Source: Atopobium sp. UBA2090
GTDB taxonomy: Bacteria > Actinomycetota > Coriobacteriia > Coriobacteriales > Atopobiaceae
Length of the DNA: 23,288 nt
Assembly (NCBI GenBank): GCA_002331575.1
Contig: DCZG01000026.1
Location: 1 to 23,288 of the forward strand
Reading direction: 5' to 3'
Shown here: positions 13,917 through 21,673 of the stretch, piece after piece
Position numbering within the stretch: the stretch's first letter is position 1
Layout of the letters: each line of letters opens with the position of its first letter
Position numbers and translations under genes: made by a program
The notes under the pieces: generated by a model
Told to the model about the DNA's origin: nothing
Databases searched by the model: none
Seen by the model: the letters and a program-made list of their open reading frames with translations, nothing else

Positions 13917-14525
13917 ATGGCACGCAGGAGGCATCGCAGGATTCCAGGGCCGTTCGTCGCGGGGCTCGTCGCATGGGCGTGCCTGGTCGCGTTCGTGGCG
14001 GTGAGGTCGTCTCACTACTACGGTGTCGACTGGTCGAGGATCCTCGAGTACCGTGCCCTGCTCGGACGCTTCGGAACGTTCGCGGGCCTGTCGCTCGTCG
14101 GCGTGCTCGCCGTGGTGGGACTCGCCGTCACGTACCGAAGGCGCTCGGCGCGCCGCCGCATTCGCGCCCTGGTCGCGGGCCGCGTCGAGATGACTCCCGA
14201 AGCGTTTCTCGCCGCGAGGCGCACGGGCGCCAGGCGCGTCGGCGAGAAGGACTTCCCCGGGGTCTACGTTCTCCACAACGTGACAAGGGACCGCTACTAC
14301 GTCGGCCAGGGGCAGCGCGTCCTCGACCGCGTGTTCCAGCACTTCTCGGGCCGCGGCAACGGTGATGTGTACGCTGACTGGTCGTACGGCGACGCCTTCA
14401 CCATCAGGACGATCGCGCTGCGGGGAAGCGGGTACCGCTCCCTCGACGACCTCGAGCGCGATGCCATCGCGACCTACGACGGATGGGGCAGCGGCTACAA
14501 CAAGACCCACGGCAACGGGGCCTGA
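13917..14525 (+). CDS. Membrane-anchored GIY-YIG nuclease-family protein
   Basis: This 202-residue protein begins with a very basic stretch (MARRRHRR). Two hydrophobic helices follow, at about 12-29 and 53-72, then an Arg-rich segment and a C-terminal GIY-YIG domain. The nuclease signatures are present: GVYVLHN (115-121), YYVGQ (127-131), Arg138 and His142 in RVFQHF, Glu180 in DDLERDAIATY and Asn195 in GYNKT. GIY-YIG domains cut DNA or RNA and act in repair, homing and restriction. Anchoring to the membrane with the domain on the cytoplasmic side is inferred from the positive residues. GGGGGTGG (13908-13914) lies just upstream of the ATG. It is 63 bp after the Vsr/DUF559-like gene, so the two could be co-transcribed. 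Confidence 0.8.
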   Translation: MARRRHRRIPGPFVAGLVAWACLVAFVAVRSSHYYGVDWSRILEYRALLGRFGTFAGLSLVGVLAVVGLAVTYRRRSARRRIRALVAGRVEMTPEAFLAARRTGARRVGEKDFPGVYVLHNVTRDRYYVGQGQRVLDRVFQHFSGRGNGDVYADWSYGDAFTIRTIALRGSGYRSLDDLERDAIATYDGWGSGYNKTHGNGA

Positions 14526-14543
14526 TCCGACGCCGGGCCCAGG

Positions 14544-15350
14544 CTACCTCACGACGACGGCTGCCGCGGGAAGGCGTAGCTGCCGGTCGCTCGCCACAAA
14601 GGTGTTGTTGCCCGGCTCCGACGGCTTGTCAGGCCATTCTGGGACATACGCCACGTGCGCGAACTCGTTCCCGAAGGCCTCGACCACCTCGTGGAGCGTG
14701 CGGGACTTCCGTCCCTCCACGGCGCAGCGCACGTTGGCGAGATAGACCCCGCCGGGAGCGAGGTGCTCGTGGACCACGCGGGCTCCCTCGTCGGTCTTGA
14801 GCGGGCCGAGCGGCCGGTTCCCCGAGAACGCGTCGTTCACGATCACGTCGAACGGCTCGCTGGCCGCGCGCAGGTAGTCCCAGCCGTCTCCGTTCTCCAG
14901 CCGCAGCCGGTCGCCCGCGACCTCCTCGGCTTCCCCGAGGAAGAAGAACTCGCGCGCGAGGGCGGTGACCTTGGGGTCCACCTCGACGGCGTCGACCTGT
15001 GCGGTCCCGTGTGTCGCCAGGTACTTGGGCAGGGAGTATCCGCCGCCGCCTACCACGAGCACGCGCCGCGCCCCGCACGCCTCGATGACCTCGGCCATGT
15101 TCCTGTGGTAGACGCAGGCGAGCTCGAAGCGCAGCTCCGGCTGGATGTAGCTCACGCTCTGGTAGGTCCCGTTGACGTTGAGCAGGCGCACTGGCGTCCC
15201 GTCGGCGTCGGCTGAGTCGAAGACGAGGGTGGTGCCGAAGCGAGTGCGGCGCATGGTCACGCCCCGCCTGGCGAGCAGCCTCGGCAGCACCGCGACCACG
15301 CCCACGAGGACCAGGCATACGATGGTCGAGACAATTAACGCCGTTTGCAC
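14544..15350 (-). CDS. Spermidine-synthase-like SAM-dependent protein, membrane-anchored
   Basis: This 268-residue protein has one N-terminal hydrophobic helix (about 3-24, ending LPRLLARR) followed by a spermidine-synthase-type Rossmann domain. The cofactor-binding motif GGGGYSLP is at 101-108, the acidic residue of AVEVDPKV is at 121-128, and NDAFSG is at 172-177, where the aminopropyl-transfer Asp lies in true spermidine synthases. It could be an aminopropyltransferase or a methyltransferase; the short form with a membrane anchor makes polyamine synthesis uncertain. The start is a GTG at 15348-15350, with GAAGG about ten bases upstream on the minus strand. It converges with the GIY-YIG gene with an 18-bp gap. 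Confidence 0.8.
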   Translation of the reverse strand: MQTALIVSTIVCLVLVGVVAVLPRLLARRGVTMRRTRFGTTLVFDSADADGTPVRLLNVNGTYQSVSYIQPELRFELACVYHRNMAEVIEACGARRVLVVGGGGYSLPKYLATHGTAQVDAVEVDPKVTALAREFFFLGEAEEVAGDRLRLENGDGWDYLRAASEPFDVIVNDAFSGNRPLGPLKTDEGARVVHEHLAPGGVYLANVRCAVEGRKSRTLHEVVEAFGNEFAHVAYVPEWPDKPSEPGNNTFVASDRQLRLPAAAVVVR

Positions 15351-15411
15351 GATTCAAAACCCTTCGTGTGGGGGATACAGTGACCGAAGACCAAACTCCC
15401 AGTTTAGAAGA

Positions 15412-15469
15412 TTGTGAGTAGCGTCACGGCTCAGCTATACTACACATGCAGTTTTCGGCCTAAAGGCCG
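15412..15469 (+). promoter_or_regulatory. Promoter and leader hairpin of tatA
   Basis: TTGTGA (15412-15417), an 18-bp spacer and TATACT (15436-15441) form a strong-looking promoter. In the leader, CGGCC (15456-15460) and GGCCG (15465-15469) flank TAAA as a small perfect hairpin, ending 16 bases before the GGAGGG ribosome site. Confidence 0.55.
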
Positions 15470-15498
15470 TCGATGGATTCAAATTGGAGGGCTTTCTC

Positions 15499-15846
15499 AT
15501 GATTCTCGGAATGGGTGTTCCTGAGCTTCTCGTCATCCTTGTCGTGGTTCTGGTGATCTTCGGGCCCAAGAACCTCCCCAAGCTCGGCTCAGCTCTCGGC
15601 AAGACCGTCAAGAACGTTCGCGAGGGCATGGACGAGGGCGCTGACGACAAGGACAAGAAGGCTGACGGCGCTGCCGCCGAGGACGAGGCCGAGGAGGTCG
15701 TCGAGGACGAGGACGACGCGGACGCCGACGAGCCCGCCACCGCTGCCGCAGCGAAGACCACGTTCTGCCCCAAGTGCGGTGCCGAGAACCCCGCGGGTAA
15801 CGCCTTCTGCTCCAAGTGCGGCGCCAAGCTCGACTCCGAGAAGTAG
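15499..15846 (+). CDS. tatA: TatA/E twin-arginine translocase subunit with C-terminal zinc ribbon
   Basis: This 115-residue protein has a TatA core: a short N-terminus, a hydrophobic helix (about 7-21, VPELLVILVVVLVIF), the FGP hinge (21-23) and an amphipathic helix (KNLPKLGSALGKTVKNVREG). TatA subunits assemble into the pore that lets folded twin-arginine proteins cross the membrane. After an acidic Ala/Asp/Glu linker (about 45-85) the protein ends in FCPKCGAENPAGNAFCSKCG, a four-Cys zinc ribbon (Cys90, 93, 104, 107), which standard TatA lacks. I chose the ATG at 15499 because GGAGGG (15486-15491) sits 7 bases upstream; a TTG at 15484 lies before that site. No tatC is nearby. greA follows after 60 bp. 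Confidence 0.9.
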   Translation: MILGMGVPELLVILVVVLVIFGPKNLPKLGSALGKTVKNVREGMDEGADDKDKKADGAAAEDEAEEVVEDEDDADADEPATAAAAKTTFCPKCGAENPAGNAFCSKCGAKLDSEK

Positions 15847-15906
15847 CGAGTCCTCCCGTCACAGACAGGTTCAGTAACGCACGGAGACGACAGTAGAGAG
15901 CGAAGC

Positions 15907-16389
15907 ATGGATAACAGCAAGGAAATCATTCTTACCCCAGAAGGCAAGCAGAAGCTTCTCGACGAGCTCGCGTTTCGCGAGGGTGAGAAGGCCGAGGAGA
16001 TCAAGGCGGCCCTCCAGGAGGCGCGCGGCTTCGGCGACCTTTCCGAGAACGCCGAGTTCGACGCTGCCAAGGAGGAGCAATCCCAAAACGCCTCCCGCAT
16101 CACGGAGATCCGCCAGATCCTCTCTGTTGCGAAGGTCGTCGAGGACAACGGCAAGAAGCGCAGCCTCAAGGTCTCCATCGGCACGACCGTCGAGCTCGAT
16201 GACGAGAGCGGCAAGAAGACCAAGTTCACGATCGTGGGCACCACCGAGACCGACTCGCTCAACCGCAAGATCTCCAACGAGTCCCCCGCCGGGGCGGCCC
16301 TCATCGGTCACAAGAAGGGCGACGAGATCGAGTTCGTGACGCCGTCCGGCAAGACGAAGAAATATACGATCACAGCGATCTCCCGCTAG
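15907..16389 (+). CDS. greA: Transcription elongation factor GreA
   Basis: This 160-residue protein is GreA of normal length. The N-terminal coiled-coil hairpin (about 10-77) carries the tip signature FGDLSENAEFDAAKEEQ, whose acidic residues support transcript cleavage by RNA polymerase. The C-terminal FKBP-like domain includes NRKISNESPAGAALIGHKKG. GreA rescues backtracked polymerase by stimulating cleavage of the nascent RNA. The ribosome site is weak (AGAGAGCGAAG). It is followed by an intrinsic terminator and then lysS, a neighbour pairing common in Gram-positive bacteria. Confidence 0.96.
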   Translation: MDNSKEIILTPEGKQKLLDELAFREGEKAEEIKAALQEARGFGDLSENAEFDAAKEEQSQNASRITEIRQILSVAKVVEDNGKKRSLKVSIGTTVELDDESGKKTKFTIVGTTETDSLNRKISNESPAGAALIGHKKGDEIEFVTPSGKTKKYTITAISR

Positions 16390-16416
16390 CGTTCGTGCGA
16401 GTGCGTTAGTCCTTCG

Positions 16417-16452
16417 CCCCGTGTCTGCTGCTCGCAGGTGCGGGGTTCTTTT
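16417..16452 (+). terminator. Terminator between greA and lysS
   Basis: CCCCG (16417-16421) pairs with CGGGG (16441-16445) and the inner CTGC (16425-16428) with GCAG (16434-16437). TTCTTTT follows at 16446-16452. The lysS ribosome site begins only about 25 bases later, so it either separates the two transcripts or lets a fraction read through. Confidence 0.7.
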
Positions 16453-16485
16453 GTTCCGATGACCGTCCAAGTCCACGGAGGTACC

Positions 16486-18825
16486 ATGTCCGACGAGAGC
16501 TCCATTCCCACGCCCACTGACGAGAGGGCGACGCGTCGCGCGCGTCGACAGGCCCTCATCGACGCAGGCATCAACCCCTATCCCGTGCGCTCCGAGGTCA
16601 CGACCCACGTCGCCGACATCGAGAAGAAGCACGCCGACCTCGCCGACGGCGAGTCCACCGACGACGTGGTCTCCGTCGCCGGCCGCATCCGTGCCATCCG
16701 CAACCAGGGCAAGGCCGCCTTCGTCGTGCTGGAGGACGTCACGGGGTCCATCCAGCTCTTCTGCCGCGTGAACAACCTCTCCGACCAGGACTGGGCGCTT
16801 CTCGGCCAGCTCGACCTCGGTGACATCGTCGGCGTCACGGGCACGGTCATGCGCACGCGCCGCGGGCAGCTGTCCGTCTCGCCCACGAGCCTCTCCATCC
16901 TCTCCAAGAGCCTTCGACCCCTGCCCGAGAAGTTCCACGGGCTCACCGACCGCGAGGTGCGCTACCGCCAGCGCTACGTCGACCTGATCATGAACCCCGA
17001 CGTGCGCGACACCTTCCGCCGCCGGAGCCAGATCATCTCGCTCATCCGCCGCTACATGGAGTCCGACGGGTACATGGAGGTCGAGACCCCCATGATGCAC
17101 GCCATCCTCGGCGGCGCCAACGCCAAGCCCTTCGTCACGCACTTCAACGCCCTCGACCGCGACTTCTTCCTGCGCATCGCCACGGAGCTGCCGCTCAAGC
17201 GGCTCATCGTGGGCGGCATGGAGCGCGTCTTCGAGATCGGTCGCCAGTTCCGCAACGAGGGCATGGACCTCACGCACAACCCCGAGTTCACGAGCATGGA
17301 GGCGTACTGCGCCTACTCTGACCTCGAGGGCATGAAGCGCCTCACGGAGGGGCTCTTCAAGGCCATCGCCCGCGAGGTCTGCGGCTGCGAGGAGGGCCAC
17401 GAGGTCATCACCTACCAGGGACAGACCGTGGACATGAGCGGCACCTGGGCTTCTCGCCCGCTCTCCGAGGTCGCCTCCGAGGCCGTCGGCGAGCACGTGG
17501 ACATGGACACCCCCGTCGAACGCCTGCGCGAGCTCTGCGAGAAGAACGGCATCGAGTGGCAGACCAACTGGGGCGTGGGCAAGCTCGTCTTCGAGCTCTA
17601 CGACGAGCTGGGGGAGAGCACCATCGTCAACCCGACGTTCGTGTGCGACTACCCCGAGGAGGTCAGCCCGCTCTCCAAGCGCAAGGACGACGACGCCCGC
17701 CTGACCGACCGCTTTGAGCTGGTCATCTGCGGACACGAGTACGCCAACGCCTTCTCCGAGCTCAACGACCCGGTCGACCAGGCCGGCCGCTTCGCGGAGC
17801 AGGTCGCCGCCAAGGGGTTCGGCGACGACGAGGCCATGGGCTACGACTACGACTACGTCCGCGCGCTCGAGTACGGCATGCCGCCGGCGGGTGGCATTGG
17901 CTACGGCATCGACCGCATGATCATGCTCTTCTGCGACGCGCCCTCCATCCGAGACGTGCTCCTCTTCCCGCAGATGAAGCCCGAGACCATCACTCGCGCG
18001 GACATCGAGGCCCAGGTGGGAGGCGTGTCCACGGACAACGCCGCCGCCTCGCTCGATGCGATCGCCGCCGACAGCGACGCGGGCGCGAGCCTCGAGCAGG
18101 CCGCCGCGCCCGAACCCGAGGCAGCGCCCGAGCCTGAGCCAGCTCCCGAACCCGCTCCGGACCCCGAGCCCGCCGCTCTCTCCGCCGCGGCGCAGGCTGC
18201 CGTCGACGCCGACATGAGCGGCGCCCTCGACGCCGGCATCTCGCGCGACGCCGCGTTCGTCCTGCTCGAGAGGTACAACCAGGACCCCTTCCACATCACG
18301 CACGGCGAGACCCTCGAAGGCCTGATGCGCTACTACGCCGAGAAGTACGACCCCGCCAACGTGGACTTCTGGGGAGTCGTCGGCCTTCTCCACGACCTCG
18401 ACTGGGAGAAGTACCCGAGCGTGGAGGGCCACACGGTGAAGACCGCGGAGCTTCTCGACGAGGCTGGCGCCACCCCGCAGCTCGCGCACGCGATCATGAC
18501 CCACAACTCCGACAACAACGACAAGCTGCCCGCGCCCGAGCTCAAGATGGAGCGCGTGCTCTTTGCCTGCGACGAGCTCTCGGGCCTCATCCAGGCCGCG
18601 GTGCTCATGCGCCCGAGCGGGAGCGTGATGGACTTCGAGACCAAGTCGCTCAAGAAGAAGTTCAAGGACAAGCGCTTCGCCGCCGGCTGCAGCCGCGACG
18701 TCATCCGCAAGGGGGCGGAGCTCAACGACCTGGAGCTCGCGGACCTCTTCTCGAGCGTCATCGAGGCCATGAAGTCGATCGCGCCCGACCGCGACACCTT
18801 CGTCGCGGACGCGTCGGCCGAGTAG
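16486..18825 (+). CDS. lysS: Lysyl-tRNA synthetase fused to a C-terminal HD hydrolase domain
   Basis: This 779-residue protein is much longer than a usual class II LysRS (about 500). Residues ~60-145 are the OB-fold anticodon domain. Residues ~165-500 are the catalytic core with motif 2 (FEIGRQFRNEG, 249-259), NPEFTSMEAY (265-274) and motif 3 (GIGYGIDRM, 470-478). A Pro/Ala/Glu linker (about 541-565) follows. Residues ~585-770 form a COG2316-type HD domain: His606, His636-Asp637 (LLHDLDW), HAIMTHN, Asp696 (ACDELSGLI) and KKKFKDKRFAAG. The synthetase attaches lysine to its tRNA. The HD part is probably a metal-dependent phosphohydrolase of unknown substrate, possibly a nucleotide. GGAGG (16477-16481) supports the ATG at 16486. 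There is no stop or frameshift between the domains. Confidence 0.95.
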   Translation: MSDESSIPTPTDERATRRARRQALIDAGINPYPVRSEVTTHVADIEKKHADLADGESTDDVVSVAGRIRAIRNQGKAAFVVLEDVTGSIQLFCRVNNLSDQDWALLGQLDLGDIVGVTGTVMRTRRGQLSVSPTSLSILSKSLRPLPEKFHGLTDREVRYRQRYVDLIMNPDVRDTFRRRSQIISLIRRYMESDGYMEVETPMMHAILGGANAKPFVTHFNALDRDFFLRIATELPLKRLIVGGMERVFEIGRQFRNEGMDLTHNPEFTSMEAYCAYSDLEGMKRLTEGLFKAIAREVCGCEEGHEVITYQGQTVDMSGTWASRPLSEVASEAVGEHVDMDTPVERLRELCEKNGIEWQTNWGVGKLVFELYDELGESTIVNPTFVCDYPEEVSPLSKRKDDDARLTDRFELVICGHEYANAFSELNDPVDQAGRFAEQVAAKGFGDDEAMGYDYDYVRALEYGMPPAGGIGYGIDRMIMLFCDAPSIRDVLLFPQMKPETITRADIEAQVGGVSTDNAAASLDAIAADSDAGASLEQAAAPEPEAAPEPEPAPEPAPDPEPAALSAAAQAAVDADMSGALDAGISRDAAFVLLERYNQDPFHITHGETLEGLMRYYAEKYDPANVDFWGVVGLLHDLDWEKYPSVEGHTVKTAELLDEAGATPQLAHAIMTHNSDNNDKLPAPELKMERVLFACDELSGLIQAAVLMRPSGSVMDFETKSLKKKFKDKRFAAGCSRDVIRKGAELNDLELADLFSSVIEAMKSIAPDRDTFVADASAE

Positions 18826-18840
18826 GATCCGCCGAGAGAC

Positions 18841-18872
18841 CGTGGCCGTTCCCTCGCCCGGGAGCGGCCACG
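18841..18872 (+). terminator. Hairpin after lysS, possible terminator
   Basis: CGTGGCCG (18841-18848) and CGGCCACG (18865-18872) form a perfect 8-bp GC-rich stem 15 bases after the stop. The following bases are not T-rich, so efficient intrinsic termination is uncertain. Confidence 0.45.
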
Positions 18873-18926
18873 CATGCCAGCCTTTGATGGCGATGCTCGC
18901 GACCCGGTCCTCCACGGCCCGACGAT

Positions 18927-18956
18927 ATGACGATTGCGTCATCTGTTTGGTACCAA
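18927..18956. promoter_or_regulatory. Two perfect palindromes upstream of clpC
   Basis: ATGACG-ATTG-CGTCAT at 18927-18942 is a 16-bp inverted repeat with perfect 6-bp arms. TTGGTACCAA at 18947-18956 is a perfect 10-bp palindrome four bases later. They lie 57-86 bp before the clpC start. Neither looks like a CtsR heptad repeat or the HspR HAIR sequence, so the regulator is unknown. A poor TTTGGT / TAAACA pair (18946-18951 and 18968-18973) is the nearest promoter-like sequence. Confidence 0.5.
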
Positions 18957-19012
18957 GGCATCGTGGGTAAACAAAGTCCCAACGAACCGCAGTCGGAAGG
19001 ACACGCCAGCAC

Positions 19013-21601
19013 ATGTTCGAGAAGTTCACAGACAAGGCCCGCGAGGTCATGAGTCTCGCCCAGGACGAGGCGCGCAATCTCGGGCAGATGTACGTGGGCA
19101 CCGAGCACCTGCTCCTCGCCCTCATCAAGGAGGGCGACGGCATCGCCGCCCAGGCCCTCGCCAAGCTCGACGTCACCTATGACGAGACGCTCGCCACGGT
19201 GAAGGAGCTCGCCACGGCCGAGACCGAGCCCGTCCCGGGCGGCCACATCCCGTTCACTCCGCGTGCCAAGCGCGTCCTCGAGGACGCCTACCGCGAGACC
19301 ATGACGCACGGCCAGACCTACATCGCCACCGAGCACCTGCTCCTGGGCATCGTGTCCGAGGGCAACGGCCGCGCCATGGACGCCCTGCGCACGATGGGCG
19401 TCTCGGGTGACGCCGTCCGCAACGCCGTCAACGAGCTCATCGCCAAGAGCGGCCAGGCCAACGGTCCGGCCGTCGCCGACGTGCGCATGGACCCGAGCTT
19501 CATGCCCGGCATGCCCCAGGGGCAGCAGGGCGACGAGGGCTCCATGCTCGAGCAGTACGGCCGCAACCTCACCAAGCTCGCCGCCGACGGCAAGCTCGAC
19601 CCCGTCATCGGCCGCGACCGCGAGATCGAGCGCGTCATGCAGGTGCTCGCCCGTCGTCAGAAAAACAACCCGCTCATCCTCGGCGACCCGGGCGTGGGCA
19701 AGACGGCCATCGTCGAGGGCCTCGCGCAGCTCATCGCCTCGGGCAACGTCCCCGACATCCTCCGCGGCAAGCAGGTCTGGACGCTCGACCTCGCCAGCCT
19801 CGTCGCCGGCTCCAAGTACCGCGGCGAGTTCGAGGACCGCATGAAGAAGGTCGTCAACGAGCTCGAGCAGTCCGACGAGGACATCCTCTTCATCGACGAG
19901 ATCCACACCGTCATCGGCGCTGGTTCCGCCGAGGGCTCCATCGACGCCGCCTCGATCCTCAAGCCGCCGCTCTCCCGCGGCGAGATCCAGGTCATCGGCG
20001 CCACCACGGCCGAGGAGTACCGCAAGCACATCGAGAAGGACTCCGCGTTCGAGCGCCGCTTCCAGCCGGTCAACATCGGCGAGCCCTCGCCCGAGGACAC
20101 CATCAAGATCATCAAGGGCCTGCAGGAGCGCTACGAGAAGCACCACCATGTCAAGTACACCGACGAGGCCATCCAGGCCGCGGTCACCCTCTCCAGCCGC
20201 TACGTGCAGGACCGCTTCCTGCCCGACAAGGCCATCGACGTCCTCGACGAGGCCGGCGCGCGCACGCGCGTGCACCGCATGAGCCTCCCGCCCGAGATCG
20301 CCCAGGTCGACGCCGAGCTCGTCCGCGTGAAGGACGAGAAGGCCGCGGCCGCCTCGGCGCAGGAGTACGAGCAGGCGGCGCACCTCCGCGACGAGGAGAA
20401 GGACCTGACGGCCAAGCGCGACCAGCTCGAGGCGGACTGGCGCGCCCAGCTCGACAAGAACATCGTCATCGTCGACGAGCAGGACATCGCCGACGTGGTC
20501 TCCGCCATGACCGGCGTGCCCGTCTCCAACCTCACCGAGGCCGAGGCGTCCAAGCTCCTGCGCTGCGAGGACGCGCTCCACGAGCGGGTCGTCGGGCAGG
20601 AGGAGGCCGTCACGAAGGTCGCCAAGGCCATCCGCCGCTCCCGCTCGCCCCTCAAGGACCCGCGTCGCCCCGGTGGCTCGTTCATCTTCCTCGGCCCCTC
20701 GGGCGTGGGCAAGACCGAGCTCGCCAAGGCGCTCGCCGAGTTCCTCTTCGGCAGCGAGGACGCGCTCATCAGCTTCGACATGTCCGAGTTCATGGAGAAG
20801 CACACCGTCTCCAAGCTCGTCGGTGCCCCTCCCGGATACGTGGGCTATGACGAGGGCGGCGAGCTCACCAAGGCCGTCAGGAGGCGTCCGTACTCGGTCG
20901 TGCTCTTCGACGAGATCGAGAAGGCGCACCCCGACGTGTTCAACATCCTCCTCCAGATTCTCGAGGAGGGCCGTCTCACCGACGGCCAGGGTCGTCACGT
21001 GGACTTCTCCAACACGATCGTGATCATGACGTCGAACATCGGCGCGCGCGAGATCTCGCAGACCTCGACGATGGGCTTCTCGGCTCAGGGTGCCACCGGT
21101 CTCTCCGACAAGGAGATCACGGGCCGCGTCAACGCCGAGCTCAAGAAGCTCTTCCGTCCCGAGTTCCTCAACCGCGTCGACGAGGTCGTGGTCTTCAAGA
21201 GCCTCACGCCCGAGCAGCTCCGCGGCATCGTCGACCTCATGATCTCCGACCTCCGCGACCGTCTCATCGCCAACGGGATGTCCATCACGCTCACCGATGC
21301 AGCTCGTGACGTCGTGGCGAAGGAGGGCGCCGACCCGGTCTACGGGGCCCGTCCCCTGCGTCGCGCGATTCAGACGCTCATCGAGGACCCCCTCTCCGAG
21401 GAGCTCCTCTCGGGTGATTGGAAGCCTGGCGACATCGTGCTCGTGGACGCGAAGGACGGCAAGCTCACCTTTGCCAAGACGCAGGGAGTGATTCCTGCGC
21501 CCCGCAAGCGCGAGCACATGGACGCGCCTACGGCCAAGGACCACTGGGCGCCCGCGCTCCAGTCGCCCGAGGCCGGGGGCTCTGCCTCGTTCGAGGAGTA
21601 G
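19013..21601 (+). CDS. clpC: ATP-dependent Clp protease ATPase subunit ClpC
   Basis: This 862-residue protein is a full-length ClpC/Hsp100 unfoldase. The N-domain (about 1-145) has the two Clp_N repeats. AAA1 carries Walker A GDPGVGKT (224-231) and Walker B ILFIDE (291-296). The UVR-type middle segment EYEQAAHLRDEEKDL is at 451-465, which marks ClpC rather than ClpA or the longer-coiled ClpB. AAA2 carries GPSGVGKT (561-568) and VVLFDE (629-634). A tripeptide MGF (687-689) occupies the position of the ClpP-docking VGF loop. It unfolds substrates and feeds them to ClpP. The weak GGAAGGA site lies about 12 bases before the ATG at 19013. Neither ctsR nor mcsA/mcsB is next to it. disA follows. Confidence 0.96.
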   Translation: MFEKFTDKAREVMSLAQDEARNLGQMYVGTEHLLLALIKEGDGIAAQALAKLDVTYDETLATVKELATAETEPVPGGHIPFTPRAKRVLEDAYRETMTHGQTYIATEHLLLGIVSEGNGRAMDALRTMGVSGDAVRNAVNELIAKSGQANGPAVADVRMDPSFMPGMPQGQQGDEGSMLEQYGRNLTKLAADGKLDPVIGRDREIERVMQVLARRQKNNPLILGDPGVGKTAIVEGLAQLIASGNVPDILRGKQVWTLDLASLVAGSKYRGEFEDRMKKVVNELEQSDEDILFIDEIHTVIGAGSAEGSIDAASILKPPLSRGEIQVIGATTAEEYRKHIEKDSAFERRFQPVNIGEPSPEDTIKIIKGLQERYEKHHHVKYTDEAIQAAVTLSSRYVQDRFLPDKAIDVLDEAGARTRVHRMSLPPEIAQVDAELVRVKDEKAAAASAQEYEQAAHLRDEEKDLTAKRDQLEADWRAQLDKNIVIVDEQDIADVVSAMTGVPVSNLTEAEASKLLRCEDALHERVVGQEEAVTKVAKAIRRSRSPLKDPRRPGGSFIFLGPSGVGKTELAKALAEFLFGSEDALISFDMSEFMEKHTVSKLVGAPPGYVGYDEGGELTKAVRRRPYSVVLFDEIEKAHPDVFNILLQILEEGRLTDGQGRHVDFSNTIVIMTSNIGAREISQTSTMGFSAQGATGLSDKEITGRVNAELKKLFRPEFLNRVDEVVVFKSLTPEQLRGIVDLMISDLRDRLIANGMSITLTDAARDVVAKEGADPVYGARPLRRAIQTLIEDPLSEELLSGDWKPGDIVLVDAKDGKLTFAKTQGVIPAPRKREHMDAPTAKDHWAPALQSPEAGGSASFEE

Positions 21602-21627
21602 CCGCCGCGACGGGAACCGCCGCGACG

Positions 21628-21673
21628 TATACTTGTTATGACAGCCAGCCAGCCCACACTTCGTGGGCTGGCT
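21628..21673 (+). promoter_or_regulatory. -10 box and 11-bp hairpin in the clpC-disA gap
   Basis: A TATACT box (21628-21633) without a recognisable -35 is followed by AGCCAGCCCAC (21647-21657) and its perfect inverse GTGGGCTGGCT (21663-21673) around ACTTC. The stem ends six bases before the disA ribosome site GGAGG (21680-21684). Without a T-run it may be a clpC mRNA end, or a leader structure that controls access to the disA ribosome site. Confidence 0.5.

Noticed and set aside
16390..16485. T-box riboswitch upstream of lysS
   Set aside because: The region is under 100 bases and contains only a terminator; no T-box consensus or specifier stem is visible.
18927..18956. CtsR or HspR heat-shock operator
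   Set aside because: The palindromes do not match the CtsR heptad direct repeat or the HAIR consensus.
15871..19176. Very long open frame on the minus strand (1101 codons)
   Set aside because: It runs antisense through greA and lysS, is rich in Val, Gly, Asp and His from GC-skewed reverse codons, and shows no domain; both plus-strand genes are certain.
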